DNA from: Acetoanaerobium noterae | GTDB taxonomy: Bacteria; Bacillota; Clostridia; Peptostreptococcales; Filifactoraceae | Direction of reading: 5' to 3' | NCBI RefSeq assembly: GCF_900168025.1 | Contig: NZ_FUYN01000003.1 | Span: 186,001 to 250,000 of the forward strand | Length of the DNA stretch: 64,000 bases | Shown here: positions 35,716 through 43,637 of the stretch, piece by piece | How positions within the stretch are numbered: the stretch's first letter is position 1 | Layout: each line of letters opens with the position of its first letter | Notes under the pieces: model-generated | Told to the model about the DNA's origin: nothing | Databases searched by the model: none | Seen by the model: the letters and a program-made list of their open reading frames with translations, nothing else | Position numbers and translations under genes: made by a program

Positions 35716-37348
35716 ATTTATAACCCCTTAACATCTCAATTATTTTTGATGCACTCTTTTTATATATAGCATTATCTAAATTTTTAAATGCATCCTCAAG
35801 GTAGTCCACTTCCGATACAACAACTTTATTACCTATACAAATATTAAATAAATCTACTAATATATCCTTAACTATAACTTGACTCCCATTAATTAATGGA
35901 AGAATTTTTTGAGATAATTGATAATCAAAGGCTACATTTTCATCTAATAATGATAATTTCTTATTTTCAACCATATAATATAGTATTTCTTCTCTAACTC
36001 TATACCCAAAATGTCTTTTACCTTTTTTTAATATCTCATTAATTTCTGCAATCCTATTATTAACTGTTATTGAATATTCTCTATATTCTTCTTCTATTTC
36101 CTGTGGAGAAAGATAAGTCGATTTTATAAAATCATTATGTATAACTATATCTCCTTTATCTTCTAAATACTCATTTTCTAAAAAAAGTTTATTTAAATTA
36201 ACATCATTAAATTCTAAAGTATTAGCTCTGTCTAATACTTTTCTGCTAAATCCAAAAGTCGTATCGTCCATATTTACCGTTCCAACAATATATAGATTTT
36301 CTGGAATATAAATTTTATTTTCTATTCTAGATGGATTTTCTCCATTATTTATAGAATCACTTACAATAAAATTCCCATGCCTTCTTCTACTTTCTATCAA
36401 ACTCAAATATTCACTAAAATAGTATTCTACTCTTGCTAGATTCATTTCATCTAAACATATAAAATATGGTAAATTTATATTTTTCAAAGCATCTTCTATA
36501 GCTTCAGTAAGAACTCCTTTTATGAATTTATCAGTTATATTCTTATATCCAAACAAATCAGCGCTATCATTCCAATCAGGTTTAACAGAAATCATACGAA
36601 ATCTTTCATTTGTAGTGTTGGCACCTAATGCTTCTGCAAAAAGCCTAGTAAGTCTTGATTTACCAGTACCACTAATTCCTGCTAAAATTACAAATGGTTT
36701 TGTCTTTAAAGATAGATAAAAATTGCATAAATCGTTAAATTCATAAATGAATCCCACTGAATTTATATATTGGCTCACACCATTCAGGTATTCTTTTATT
36801 TCATGAGGTTTTAAATTTTCCCATTGTTTGTTTGAAACAAGTTCTTTTGATTTTTCATTTTTATAAAAAGATTGATTATCATCAATTAATGAAATATATA
36901 ACGGATTCGTTTGATTACCTACCGCAACGCTTCCTCCTTCTGTCCCATATCTTTCAAATTTATTAATTATGTCTGAATCTATTAATGTTATATCTTCAAG
37001 AAGAACTCCAGATACACATCTATCTAAATCTTTATGATAATATTCAGGAACTAAATATATTTTATCTGAAACTTCCTCTTTTGATAAAATATCAGCAATC
37101 TTCCCTTTAGCTCTAACTTTACCTCCTGTTACAAAAAATGCCCATGTTTCAATATTGTTTGAAATTTGATCTTTTATTTTAATTACTTTATCCTTAGCAA
37201 CTCCTGGACTATTTTCACTAGGTTTTATTATTCCCCATACAACCTTCCCTTTAGTTTCGATTATTGATCTATGCTTGTTAATAGTATCCACTGCATATAC
37301 ATTATTATTATATTTTAGTATTATGTGCATAACCTGATTGTTATTCAT
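35687..37348 (-). CDS. McrB-like AAA+ ATPase with possible PUA/EVE-like reader domain
   Basis: Motor subunit of the McrBC-like pair, 553 residues. The AAA+ domain (about 215-480) has Walker A GISGTGKSRL, Walker B FICLDEMNLARVEYYF, a sensor segment VGTVNMDDTTFGFSRKVLDRA and the McrB-like NAR motif. The N-terminal 115 residues (KGKVVWGI... AFFVTGGKVRAKGKI) look like a PUA/EVE-like fold, a type used in such systems to read modified bases; this is inferred from weak similarity. AAAAGGGG precedes the ATG. GTP versus ATP preference cannot be judged. Confidence 0.85.
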   Translation of the reverse strand: MNNNQVMHIILKYNNNVYAVDTINKHRSIIETKGKVVWGIIKPSENSPGVAKDKVIKIKDQISNNIETWAFFVTGGKVRAKGKIADILSKEEVSDKIYLVPEYYHKDLDRCVSGVLLEDITLIDSDIINKFERYGTEGGSVAVGNQTNPLYISLIDDNQSFYKNEKSKELVSNKQWENLKPHEIKEYLNGVSQYINSVGFIYEFNDLCNFYLSLKTKPFVILAGISGTGKSRLTRLFAEALGANTTNERFRMISVKPDWNDSADLFGYKNITDKFIKGVLTEAIEDALKNINLPYFICLDEMNLARVEYYFSEYLSLIESRRRHGNFIVSDSINNGENPSRIENKIYIPENLYIVGTVNMDDTTFGFSRKVLDRANTLEFNDVNLNKLFLENEYLEDKGDIVIHNDFIKSTYLSPQEIEEEYREYSITVNNRIAEINEILKKGKRHFGYRVREEILYYMVENKKLSLLDENVAFDYQLSQKILPLINGSQVIVKDILVDLFNICIGNKVVVSEVDYLEDAFKNLDNAIYKKSASKIIEMLRGYKYDGFATFWF

Positions 37349-37390
37349 AATTTCCCCTTTTAAATATTATTATTTTGTATACATTTGTAT

Positions 37391-37459
37391 AAAAAGACTT
37401 ATACATGAATATTATCTCATATATAAGACTTTGGTTGTAGGTGTATATTCAATTATTCT
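37391..37459 (-). repeat. Hairpin repeat, copy 1
   Basis: About 69 bp downstream of the NERD/membrane gene pair. Hairpin arms near AGACTTAT and ATAAGACT, conserved loop with ATTATCTCAT, followed by a conserved tail TTGGTTGTAGGTGTATAT. Read leftwards it ends in T5 and can act as a terminator. It matches copies at 38626 and 41208; identity with copy 2 continues beyond the stem, which ordinary terminators do not show. Confidence 0.75.
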
Positions 37460-37461
37460 GC

Positions 37462-37794
37462 TCATATTATTCTCATATATACTAATATAACCAAGAAAAA
37501 TGCTGATAATATAAAATTCGACACTGCCCATATCAATCCTCTAAAAAATTGCTGTTTATATGTATACGCTGTCTTTTGAACAAACATAGCAGAAATAAAA
37601 GCAACTATTAGAATTATGCATCCATACCATGGAATTCTAAAAATTATAAATGCTGCCAATAAGTTAATAGCTAACATGATAACCATAGGATAAAAGTATT
37701 CATCTTCTCTTACTTTTCTCAAGTAATCTTCATAGCTCATTTCATAATTATAAACTTTGATGGTTAGATTTATTATATCCAAAAATGGCTTCAT
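37462..37794 (-). CDS. Small membrane protein next to the NERD gene
   Basis: Unrecognised, about 110 residues with three to four hydrophobic helices after a charged N-terminal segment (SYEDYLRKVREDEYF). Candidate starts are ATG 37848 (overlapping the upstream gene), 37812 and 37794; I prefer 37794, which has AGGA six bases before it. The final codons and stop resemble sequence next to the hairpin repeat at 38626, so the 3' end may derive from the repeat. Likely cotranscribed with the NERD gene. Confidence 0.6.
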   Translation of the reverse strand: MKPFLDIINLTIKVYNYEMSYEDYLRKVREDEYFYPMVIMLAINLLAAFIIFRIPWYGCIILIVAFISAMFVQKTAYTYKQQFFRGLIWAVSNFILSAFFLVILVYMRII

Positions 37795-37813
37795 AAATAT
37801 TCCTGCTTCCATC

Positions 37814-38500
37814 TTATTTTTTATTAAAAGCTTTTGATATATTTTCAATATGAGTAAGTTTCAGTTCATCTGTGACCGCTGATAGTTGTAATAGTTTCCT
37901 AAAGTATATCTCATCTATTTTTTCTCTGGTTAATATCTGTGTTGAGTTTGAAATATCTTTGTTGATAGTACTAATTAAATTTTGTCTTTTTATAACTTTT
38001 ACATCAGCAGGTTCTATAATTATTTTTTTAAGCTCGCATCTCTCACTAAAAATGATATATGACTTAAATGAAGTTCTTGGAACTTCTGGTAAAAAATTTG
38101 CTAATGCTCTGATATGAGCACTATTTTGCCATATAGGATTAAAAAAATAGTTTTTATTATTACCTTTTAAAGTCTGAGTCCATGATTTATTTTTCTCATC
38201 TCCAAATATCCAGCCACTATAGTTTTTAGACTCAAAAACATAGATTCCAGTTTCATGAAGCATTACCAAATCTATTTCAGTAGTTTTTCCATCTTCTTTT
38301 TTTACATATATATTTGTTACTATTTTTTTATATCCTGGTAATTTCTCCAAGTAAGAAAAATTCAGATACTCACCATAGTTGCCTTTATTAAAAATTGTTT
38401 TTGCAAAGCTGTTCCTACTTCTTATACTGTATTCTGATTTACTAAATTTTATGTATTTAATTAAGAAAAATCCTACAATCAAAAAAAATATAAGTTCCAT
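37814..38500 (-). CDS. NERD-domain (nuclease-related) membrane-anchored protein
   Basis: 228 residues with one N-terminal membrane helix (about 2-18) and a NERD domain (about 38-150): GEYLNFSYLEKL, then TEIDLVMLHETGIYVFESKN and WTQTLKG. The Glu, the Asp in EIDLV and E-S-K match the PD-(D/E)XK-like core of this family. NERD proteins are suspected nucleases acting on DNA or RNA; few are studied. GGGGAG precedes the ATG. It forms a pair with the membrane protein at 37462 and lies within the accessory region, so a defence function is possible. Confidence 0.82.
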   Translation of the reverse strand: MELIFFLIVGFFLIKYIKFSKSEYSIRSRNSFAKTIFNKGNYGEYLNFSYLEKLPGYKKIVTNIYVKKEDGKTTEIDLVMLHETGIYVFESKNYSGWIFGDEKNKSWTQTLKGNNKNYFFNPIWQNSAHIRALANFLPEVPRTSFKSYIIFSERCELKKIIIEPADVKVIKRQNLISTINKDISNSTQILTREKIDEIYFRKLLQLSAVTDELKLTHIENISKAFNKK

Positions 38501-38625
38501 AGTAAGCTCCCCTATCTCTTTCTCAATTTTTTGAAAAAATTATTAATAACTATAATAAAGGTGTCGAATTGCACACGGTTAGAATTTGGATTATAAATTT
38601 ATGTATGTTTATACTAAAAATGCAT

Positions 38626-38692
38626 AAAAAAGTCTTATTATATGATTATTATCTCATAAATAAGACTTTGGTTGTAGGTGTATATCAATTAT
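38626..38692 (-). repeat. Hairpin repeat, copy 2
   Basis: About 67 bp, same element as at 37391. Stem AAGTCTTAT / ATAAGACTT, inner loop with ATGATTATTATCTCAT, tail TTGGTTGTAGGTGTATAT, followed by CAATTATT as in copy 1. It lies about 100 bases beyond the AbiEii gene and, read leftwards, finishes with T6. The remainder of 38501-38787 is AT-rich with no gene seen. Confidence 0.75.
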
Positions 38693-38787
38693 TATTCTCA
38701 AATTATATAATATAATTTATTCTTAATGTTGTTCACAAATATACTTATATCACTCTTAATTTAAGTAAATTTGTAAAGAATGATAAT

Positions 38788-39627
38788 TTATATATTTTCT
38801 CGTGTTTGAAATAAATTATTCAACACATCAATAATATTTTCATAAGATATATTAACAGCATACTTATAGTTTTTAGTATATTTAATCCATCTTTCTTTCA
38901 ATGTTTCACTTTCACTTAATTCATAAATTCGCCTACTTATATTACTAAGAATATGTATTGATGCTCTGTGCTCTGATGTTCTTTTAAGTGCTTCATAAAA
39001 TAACACTCTATCATACGGCTGAGTTTTAGCTAAAATATATACATCATAAAAATCTCTAGGGCGTGTATTTAACTGACCTCTTCTTAATATAGTTTCTACT
39101 TTTTCCGCTAAAATCGTCTCAATATTGTATGCCCATACTTCAATACTCTTATTATCAAACATCATTTTGAATAGATAATGTATTTCTTTTGGTGTAATTA
39201 CATCACCTGATGTAATATCGATATGAATAGGCGTAATAATGCTGTCATATTTTGAAATAATTCCTACTCTATATCCACCATAGTCATCATCATCTCTAAT
39301 AGCTTCTATTCTAGAGAATGTAAAGGTTACATCATCATCAATATAAATATTGCAGATTTCAGAGATTGCTTTAGTTATTGATTCTATATTTATTGGGTAG
39401 TTCTTTATGGTAGCATCAATATCCATAGTTGCCCTATTGTCGATTCCTACAATCGCTGCAATCAAAATTCCTCCTTTAAGTATAAATTTATCCTTATATA
39501 TAGATTTCGATAATCTTTCTAGAAAACGCTCAAACATATAATTTTGTAGGAATACTTGAGCCGATATGCCTTTCTCTTTAGAGAGATTTTTTATTTTTGC
39601 TTTCAAGCTCATTGCTTTACTGCTCAT
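38788..39627 (-). CDS. AbiEii/AbiGii-family nucleotidyltransferase toxin
   Basis: Toxin of a type IV-like AbiE toxin-antitoxin pair that gives abortive phage resistance in other bacteria. 279 residues: FILKGGILIAAIVGIDNRATMDIDATIKN contains the nucleotidyltransferase GG and D-x-D core (split here by reading positions 45-75), and AEKVETILRRGQLNTRPRDFYDVY is the family's C-terminal hallmark. GGAGG lies before the ATG, which overlaps the antitoxin stop (ATGA). Known members modify tRNA; its target here is untested. Confidence 0.9.
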   Translation of the reverse strand: MSSKAMSLKAKIKNLSKEKGISAQVFLQNYMFERFLERLSKSIYKDKFILKGGILIAAIVGIDNRATMDIDATIKNYPINIESITKAISEICNIYIDDDVTFTFSRIEAIRDDDDYGGYRVGIISKYDSIITPIHIDITSGDVITPKEIHYLFKMMFDNKSIEVWAYNIETILAEKVETILRRGQLNTRPRDFYDVYILAKTQPYDRVLFYEALKRTSEHRASIHILSNISRRIYELSESETLKERWIKYTKNYKYAVNISYENIIDVLNNLFQTRENI

Positions 39628-40217
39628 ATCAGCACCTCCAAATAATTTTTTAGTATTTTCTCTACTTTTAACATTTTTGCATATTCCATAAGTAATGAGT
39701 AATCAGTAGTTTTTAATTTTACAAATCGTTTAAATGAATCATTAATTATTTGTATATCTATACGATTTCTACTTCTAATTAAATCACACATAGTTCTTTC
39801 AATATTGTATACACTAATTGAGTTTCCAAATGAACTAATAGCTGAAATAATCCCCATTTGATGTAAATCGTTTTTTATATAGTAAATTTTGCATTTGTCT
39901 GCCACGTTTGGAACAACTTTATAACCACTTGGAAAAGACACTGAATATTCAAATGGCGTCCTATCAGTTAATCCATGAATATATAGTGCCGTCTCATGTG
40001 AGTAAATAATTTTTGAATACTTTGTTTGTAGAGAATACATTTCATCTTCTATAGAATCAATAGACACATAAACTCCTCTATCTGCCTTTTCAAGTTTCCC
40101 TTCAGCAACCATTTTTTGAAGATAAATTCGTGGTATCTTGTTTTCATCAATATCAGCACTCAATATAGTTCCATTGTGTTTTTCTAATAGTTTTTCAAGT
40201 TTATTTTGGTAGTTCAT
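39624..40217 (-). CDS. AbiEi-family antitoxin (transcriptional regulator)
   Basis: About 197 residues. An N-terminal winged helix (ILSADIDENKIPRIYLQKMV, then RGVYVSIDS) binds the operator, followed by the AbiEi domain (YSHETALYIHGLTDRTPFEY). ATG 40217 is preferred as GGTGAT lies just upstream; a GTG at 40226 overlaps that site. First gene of the pair and probably autoregulating. It neutralises the AbiEii toxin indirectly by repression and perhaps by modification. Confidence 0.88.
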   Translation of the reverse strand: MNYQNKLEKLLEKHNGTILSADIDENKIPRIYLQKMVAEGKLEKADRGVYVSIDSIEDEMYSLQTKYSKIIYSHETALYIHGLTDRTPFEYSVSFPSGYKVVPNVADKCKIYYIKNDLHQMGIISAISSFGNSISVYNIERTMCDLIRSRNRIDIQIINDSFKRFVKLKTTDYSLLMEYAKMLKVEKILKNYLEVLI

Positions 40218-40314
40218 GTACATCACCCGTTTTACTAATTTACTTACATTATATATTATTTAAGTATTTTTGTAAAATTGTTCGAAAAAATTATTTATTA
40301 GATCCTTGTCTATC

Positions 40315-41184
40315 TTAAAAAAAGCTCAGCTGCTCAAATTCAGTCTTGTCCTCGAACTCATTGAGATAGCCAAATATTTTATCTGGCTTATGCTCAATTT
40401 TATTTTTCTCGCAGAATTCATGGAATATTTTCATGAGTTTTGCGTTATTTTTGCTATTTATTATATAGCTATTTCCATATTCTTTAATATACTGCTCTTT
40501 TAGGTTTGGAAATTTTTTATCTAGCTGAGCATAGAAGTATTCTCTATTTCCATCACGTAGTGTCACTCCTATTCCAAAGCAAATAATTCCATACACTTTT
40601 GCTTCTTTGCAATAATTCAGTATTCCTAATAGGTTCTCTTCTGTATCATTTATATGAGGTAGGAGTGGTGTAAGCCATACTACTGTAGGGATTCCTGAAT
40701 CTCTTAATGTTAATAGGGCTTCAAATCGTTCTTTTGTAGTTGATACATTTGGTTCTATTTTTTTGCATAGCTCTTCATCGTAGGTCGTGAGTGTCATTTG
40801 AACTACGCATTTAGTTTTTTGATTTATTTCTTTTAGTAAATCCAAATCTCTGAGTACTCTATTCGACTTGGTTATAAGGGTAATTCCAAATCCATATTTA
40901 CTAACTACTTCTAAAGCTTTTCTTGTGTGTTTTAGATTGATTTCTTCTGGTATGTAAGGATCTGTCATTGCACCCATGCCAATCATACATTTTTTTCGTT
41001 TTCTTTTTAAGGCATCTTCTAATAGCTCAATTGCATTTTCTTTTACTTCTATGTCTTCGAATTTATGGTTCATTTGGTAGCAGGTGCTTCTTGAGTCACA
41101 GTATATGCAGCCATGTGTACATCCTCTATATAGGTTCATTCCATTTCTGGGTGAAAGAATTCCTTTTACTTTTGTAAAATGCAT
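40315..41184 (-). CDS. SPL-family radical SAM protein
   Basis: A 289-residue radical SAM enzyme. The cluster motif is C22-x3-C26-x2-C29 (GCTHGCIYCDSRS), as in the Rv2578c/spore photoproduct lyase-related group. GMGAMTDPYIPEE and LITKSNRVLRDLDLL follow the TIM-barrel pattern. The group has no established reaction. AAGGAG precedes the ATG. It stands alone between the AbiE pair and a hairpin repeat and is also found as a single gene in other Clostridia. Confidence 0.88.
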   Translation of the reverse strand: MHFTKVKGILSPRNGMNLYRGCTHGCIYCDSRSTCYQMNHKFEDIEVKENAIELLEDALKRKRKKCMIGMGAMTDPYIPEEINLKHTRKALEVVSKYGFGITLITKSNRVLRDLDLLKEINQKTKCVVQMTLTTYDEELCKKIEPNVSTTKERFEALLTLRDSGIPTVVWLTPLLPHINDTEENLLGILNYCKEAKVYGIICFGIGVTLRDGNREYFYAQLDKKFPNLKEQYIKEYGNSYIINSKNNAKLMKIFHEFCEKNKIEHKPDKIFGYLNEFEDKTEFEQLSFF

Positions 41185-41207
41185 ATCAATCTCCTTGAAA
41201 AAATAAA

Positions 41208-41262
41208 TAAAAAAGTCTTATCCATGATTATTATCTCATAAACAAGACTTAGGTAGTAGCTC
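41208..41262 (-). repeat. Hairpin repeat, copy 3
   Basis: About 50 bp. Stem AGTCTTAT / AAGACT and the loop CATGATTATTATCTCATAA match the copies at 37391 and 38626; the tail diverges (AGGTAGTAG). It lies right after the HesB-like gene and reads as a terminator leftwards. Confidence 0.7.
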
Positions 41263-41267
41263 TTGAT

Positions 41268-41564
41268 TTAGCTTTCAACTATTTTAATATTTGTAAGAAT
41301 TATTTCTTTTAGAAATAAAAATCCTCTTAAATCAACTTCTGCATGCTCTTTTGTAAATTCAAAGCCTTTGTCTATATATACTTTGATTCCTTCTACTTCA
41401 TATTGATTAAAGTCCTCTCCAGCCTGGGGAGGTGTAGGCGATACTATAGCCTCTACCATTGGCCCTGCTCAGCCACGGGAACAGACTCTTTTTTCGAAAG
41501 TTATTGTGCTGATTGATTTTTGATTCATATATGCTTTAGCTTTTTCTGTTATATCAATTTTCAT
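41268..41564 (-). CDS. HesB/IscA-like protein with in-frame UGA, probable selenoprotein
   Basis: A 98-residue frame containing one UGA at 41471-41469 (codon 32). It has a strong ribosome site (GGGAGGAA) 5 bases before ATG 41564. Around the UGA it reads FEKRVCSRG-U-AGPMVEA, and it continues in frame to VEGIKVYIDKGFEF and VDLRGFLFLKEIIL, a HesB/IscA-like beta fold. HesB-like selenoproteins with Sec in this Cys position are known in anaerobes. A small hairpin (41431-41457) begins 11 bases past the UGA. If UGA were a real stop the two halves would be a 31-residue peptide and a 63-residue remnant. Function likely concerns Fe-S or metal binding. Confidence 0.75.
41431..41457 (-). promoter_or_regulatory. 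Candidate bacterial SECIS hairpin
   Basis: Downstream of the UGA the RNA can pair GGU...AGGC with GCCU...ACC around a 9-base loop (UAUAGUAUC). Distance from the UGA is within the range of bacterial SECIS elements. The loop does not clearly match the E. coli consensus with an early G, so this is a weak call. Confidence 0.35.
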
Positions 41565-41734
41565 ATAGATTCCTCCCTGCCACGTTAGTATGCTCAGTTT
41601 ATATATACCCTTTTTGTATACTTTAAATTAATAGGTTTTGAAAGGATAAATTATATATGCTAATATATTTATACAATAATTTTTAGTTACCTCAACGTTT
41701 CTATTAATTTCAATTTTGAAAAGGAGTTACTATT

Positions 41735-41956
41735 ATGAAAGAATGGATTATAACTAATATAGGTTTTGAAAAATTTATTCTTATATACTCTTATTTTGTT
41801 TTAATATATAGTTTAATATCACTTTGTGCTTATTTTTTTTATTATGATAATTTAATTATACGTTTGGTTTTTGGCATAGGTCAAATCATCACCTTATTAG
41901 GTTACATTTACCTTGAAAATTTAGAAAAGCATTATAATAACAAAAAATTAGAGTAA
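41735..41956 (+). CDS. Small two-helix membrane protein, unknown
   Basis: Not recognised. 72 residues with two hydrophobic helices (about 13-35 and 42-60) and a charged C-terminal tail (ENLEKHYNNKKLE). A good AAGGAG site lies 9 bases before the ATG, which supports a real gene. Single gene between a divergent HesB-like gene and a convergent lipoprotein gene. Confidence 0.6.
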   Translation: MKEWIITNIGFEKFILIYSYFVLIYSLISLCAYFFYYDNLIIRLVFGIGQIITLLGYIYLENLEKHYNNKKLE

Positions 41957-41986
41957 TTTTTATGAAATTCACTGGTTATAATTTTT

Positions 41987-42493
41987 CTATTCATTATTTT
42001 TATATGCATGATACAGTTTTTCATATTCTTTCATCTTGTCTGCTATGTTTGTAATCTCATCAAAATAAGCTTGTTGAACTTCATCTGTTTTCTCTGTATT
42101 TCCAAGCTCTGAATATTCAAGATGTATTTTTTTATATTTTATTACATTCTCAGCAGATAAAGTCATTTGTTCTATAAGTTCTTTAGCTTCTTGAGAAAAA
42201 GCATGCTTGCCTTCTTTGTCATTTAGTTTTAATAATACCTTATTTATCTCTTGTTCACCTTTTTCAAACTCTTCAAAAGTTTCGACTGTTGGTAAACTCG
42301 ATGTTACAAAATATAAATCAAATGTATCACCTACGGGCTCATCAACCATTTGTTTTACAATCTCAAGAGTCTTCTTTTCTGGTGATTCCTCATCGTTCAT
42401 ATTTAGTTTTTCGCTTCCATTTTCAGCCTTACAAGCAATCAAATTAATAGTACAAATAAAAACTATCAAAGAAAGTAGAATTAATTTTTTCAT
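41987..42493 (-). CDS. Putative lipoprotein, unknown function
   Basis: 168 residues. A signal peptide with lipobox (LINLIAC-type; Cys21) directs lipid anchoring to the outer face of the membrane. The mature part is charged, helical and without recognised domain (TVETFEEFEKGEQEINKVLL). AAGGAG precedes the ATG. Encoded next to another lipoprotein gene that points away from it. Confidence 0.72.
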   Translation of the reverse strand: MKKLILLSLIVFICTINLIACKAENGSEKLNMNDEESPEKKTLEIVKQMVDEPVGDTFDLYFVTSSLPTVETFEEFEKGEQEINKVLLKLNDKEGKHAFSQEAKELIEQMTLSAENVIKYKKIHLEYSELGNTEKTDEVQQAYFDEITNIADKMKEYEKLYHAYKNNE

Positions 42494-42604
42494 ATATTTC
42501 TCCTTTTTTACATTATTTAATATATTAGCAAAGTAGTTGTGATGTTGTAAATATGGGTATAGTTTTAAATATACATATATGTTGCGATTAAGGGGTGGTA
42601 TTAA

Positions 42605-43534
42605 ATGAGAAATAAAAAATTATCTTTTGTTCTAGTTTTATTTCTAGTTTTTAATCTTATTTTTGCTGGATGCTCATCAAACAAAAATGAATCTGCCACC
42701 GAAGAGGTTCAAAACTCAGCTCCTGATATGGCTACTGATTCAGGCAGTGTAGCTCCTCAACCAGAAATGGAAGGTATCGATTATATCAGTGACCCTAAAA
42801 GTATAGAGCCTGATAAAATTATTACCACTGTGTCTATCTATATGCAGACCAAGGATTTTATGCCTACTGTAGAAAAGCTTAATTCATTAATCGAAAAACA
42901 CAAAGGCTATATAGAGACCTCTAATATATCCTATAACAACTATGTCTACAGCAGTGCCTTAAAACACTCTGAATACACCATAAGAATTCCTAGAGAAAAT
43001 CTATCGAATTTTAAAAATGAACTAACTGAAATTGGAAACATTATTTCTGAAAACACTTCAAAAATGGATATAACTAAGCAGTATAGAGATACTCAGTCTA
43101 GACTTAAGGTACTAGAAACAAAGGAAGCTAGAATTCTTGCTCTGCTAGAAAAAGCTGAGAAGATGGAGGATATTATAGCACTTGAAAATCAGCTTAGCAC
43201 TATAATTTATGATAAAGAAAATCTAACTGCAAATATTATGAATATGGATGACAGCGTAAATTACAGCACAGTTAATTTTCAGCTAGAAGAAGTTGCAAAG
43301 CTTAGCTCTGGAGATAATATCAAAACTCCATTTGGCACTAGAGTTATGAATGCACTTAAAGAATCAGCTTATTACGCTAGAAGGTTTTTTGAAGATGCTA
43401 TCATAGCACTTATATATTTCTTTCCATATGGAATTGTGATTTCCATCATAGGATATCTTGTACTAAAAATTATTAAAAGAAGAAAAGGCAAATCAATTAG
43501 AAAAGATGCAAATAAAGACCAAACTCCACATTAG
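42605..43534 (+). CDS. DUF4349-family lipoprotein
   Basis: 309 residues. Signal peptide with lipobox FAGCS, an acidic linker, then the DUF4349 domain (KIITTVSIYMQTKDFMPTVE, YIRIPRENLSNF-like) with a central coiled coil (LKVLETKEARILALLEKAEKMED), and a C-terminal membrane helix followed by a basic tail. So it is anchored both by lipid and by a helix. Function of the family is unknown; envelope stress or signalling roles are guessed. AAGGGG precedes the ATG, and a terminator follows. Confidence 0.85.
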   Translation: MRNKKLSFVLVLFLVFNLIFAGCSSNKNESATEEVQNSAPDMATDSGSVAPQPEMEGIDYISDPKSIEPDKIITTVSIYMQTKDFMPTVEKLNSLIEKHKGYIETSNISYNNYVYSSALKHSEYTIRIPRENLSNFKNELTEIGNIISENTSKMDITKQYRDTQSRLKVLETKEARILALLEKAEKMEDIIALENQLSTIIYDKENLTANIMNMDDSVNYSTVNFQLEEVAKLSSGDNIKTPFGTRVMNALKESAYYARRFFEDAIIALIYFFPYGIVISIIGYLVLKIIKRRKGKSIRKDANKDQTPH

Positions 43535-43539
43535 AATTT

Positions 43540-43584
43540 AAAAACAGGTTTGCTTAATTTTATCTTAAGCTAAACCTGTTTTTA
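43540..43584 (+). terminator. Rho-independent terminator (shared sequence type)
   Basis: Stem AAAACAGGTTT-g-CTTAA / TTAAG-c-t-AAACCTGTTTT, then T-rich. The right arm TTAAGCTAAACCTGTTTTT is repeated exactly in the terminator at 55356-55403. Confidence 0.88.
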
Positions 43585-43637
43585 TTTTGCCATTTCTACA
43601 TTTCTTAATGTTCAATAACCTTTCATATTTTATTGCT

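Noticed and set aside
37391-41262. Integron attC sites or a CRISPR array
   Set aside because: The three hairpin repeats are kilobases apart with genes between, have no RYYYAAC/GTTRRRY ends, and no integron integrase or cas gene is present.
41268-41459. Free-standing 63-residue gene
   Set aside because: It is the C-terminal part of a 98-residue frame interrupted by UGA. It lacks a ribosome site, while the longer frame has a strong one.
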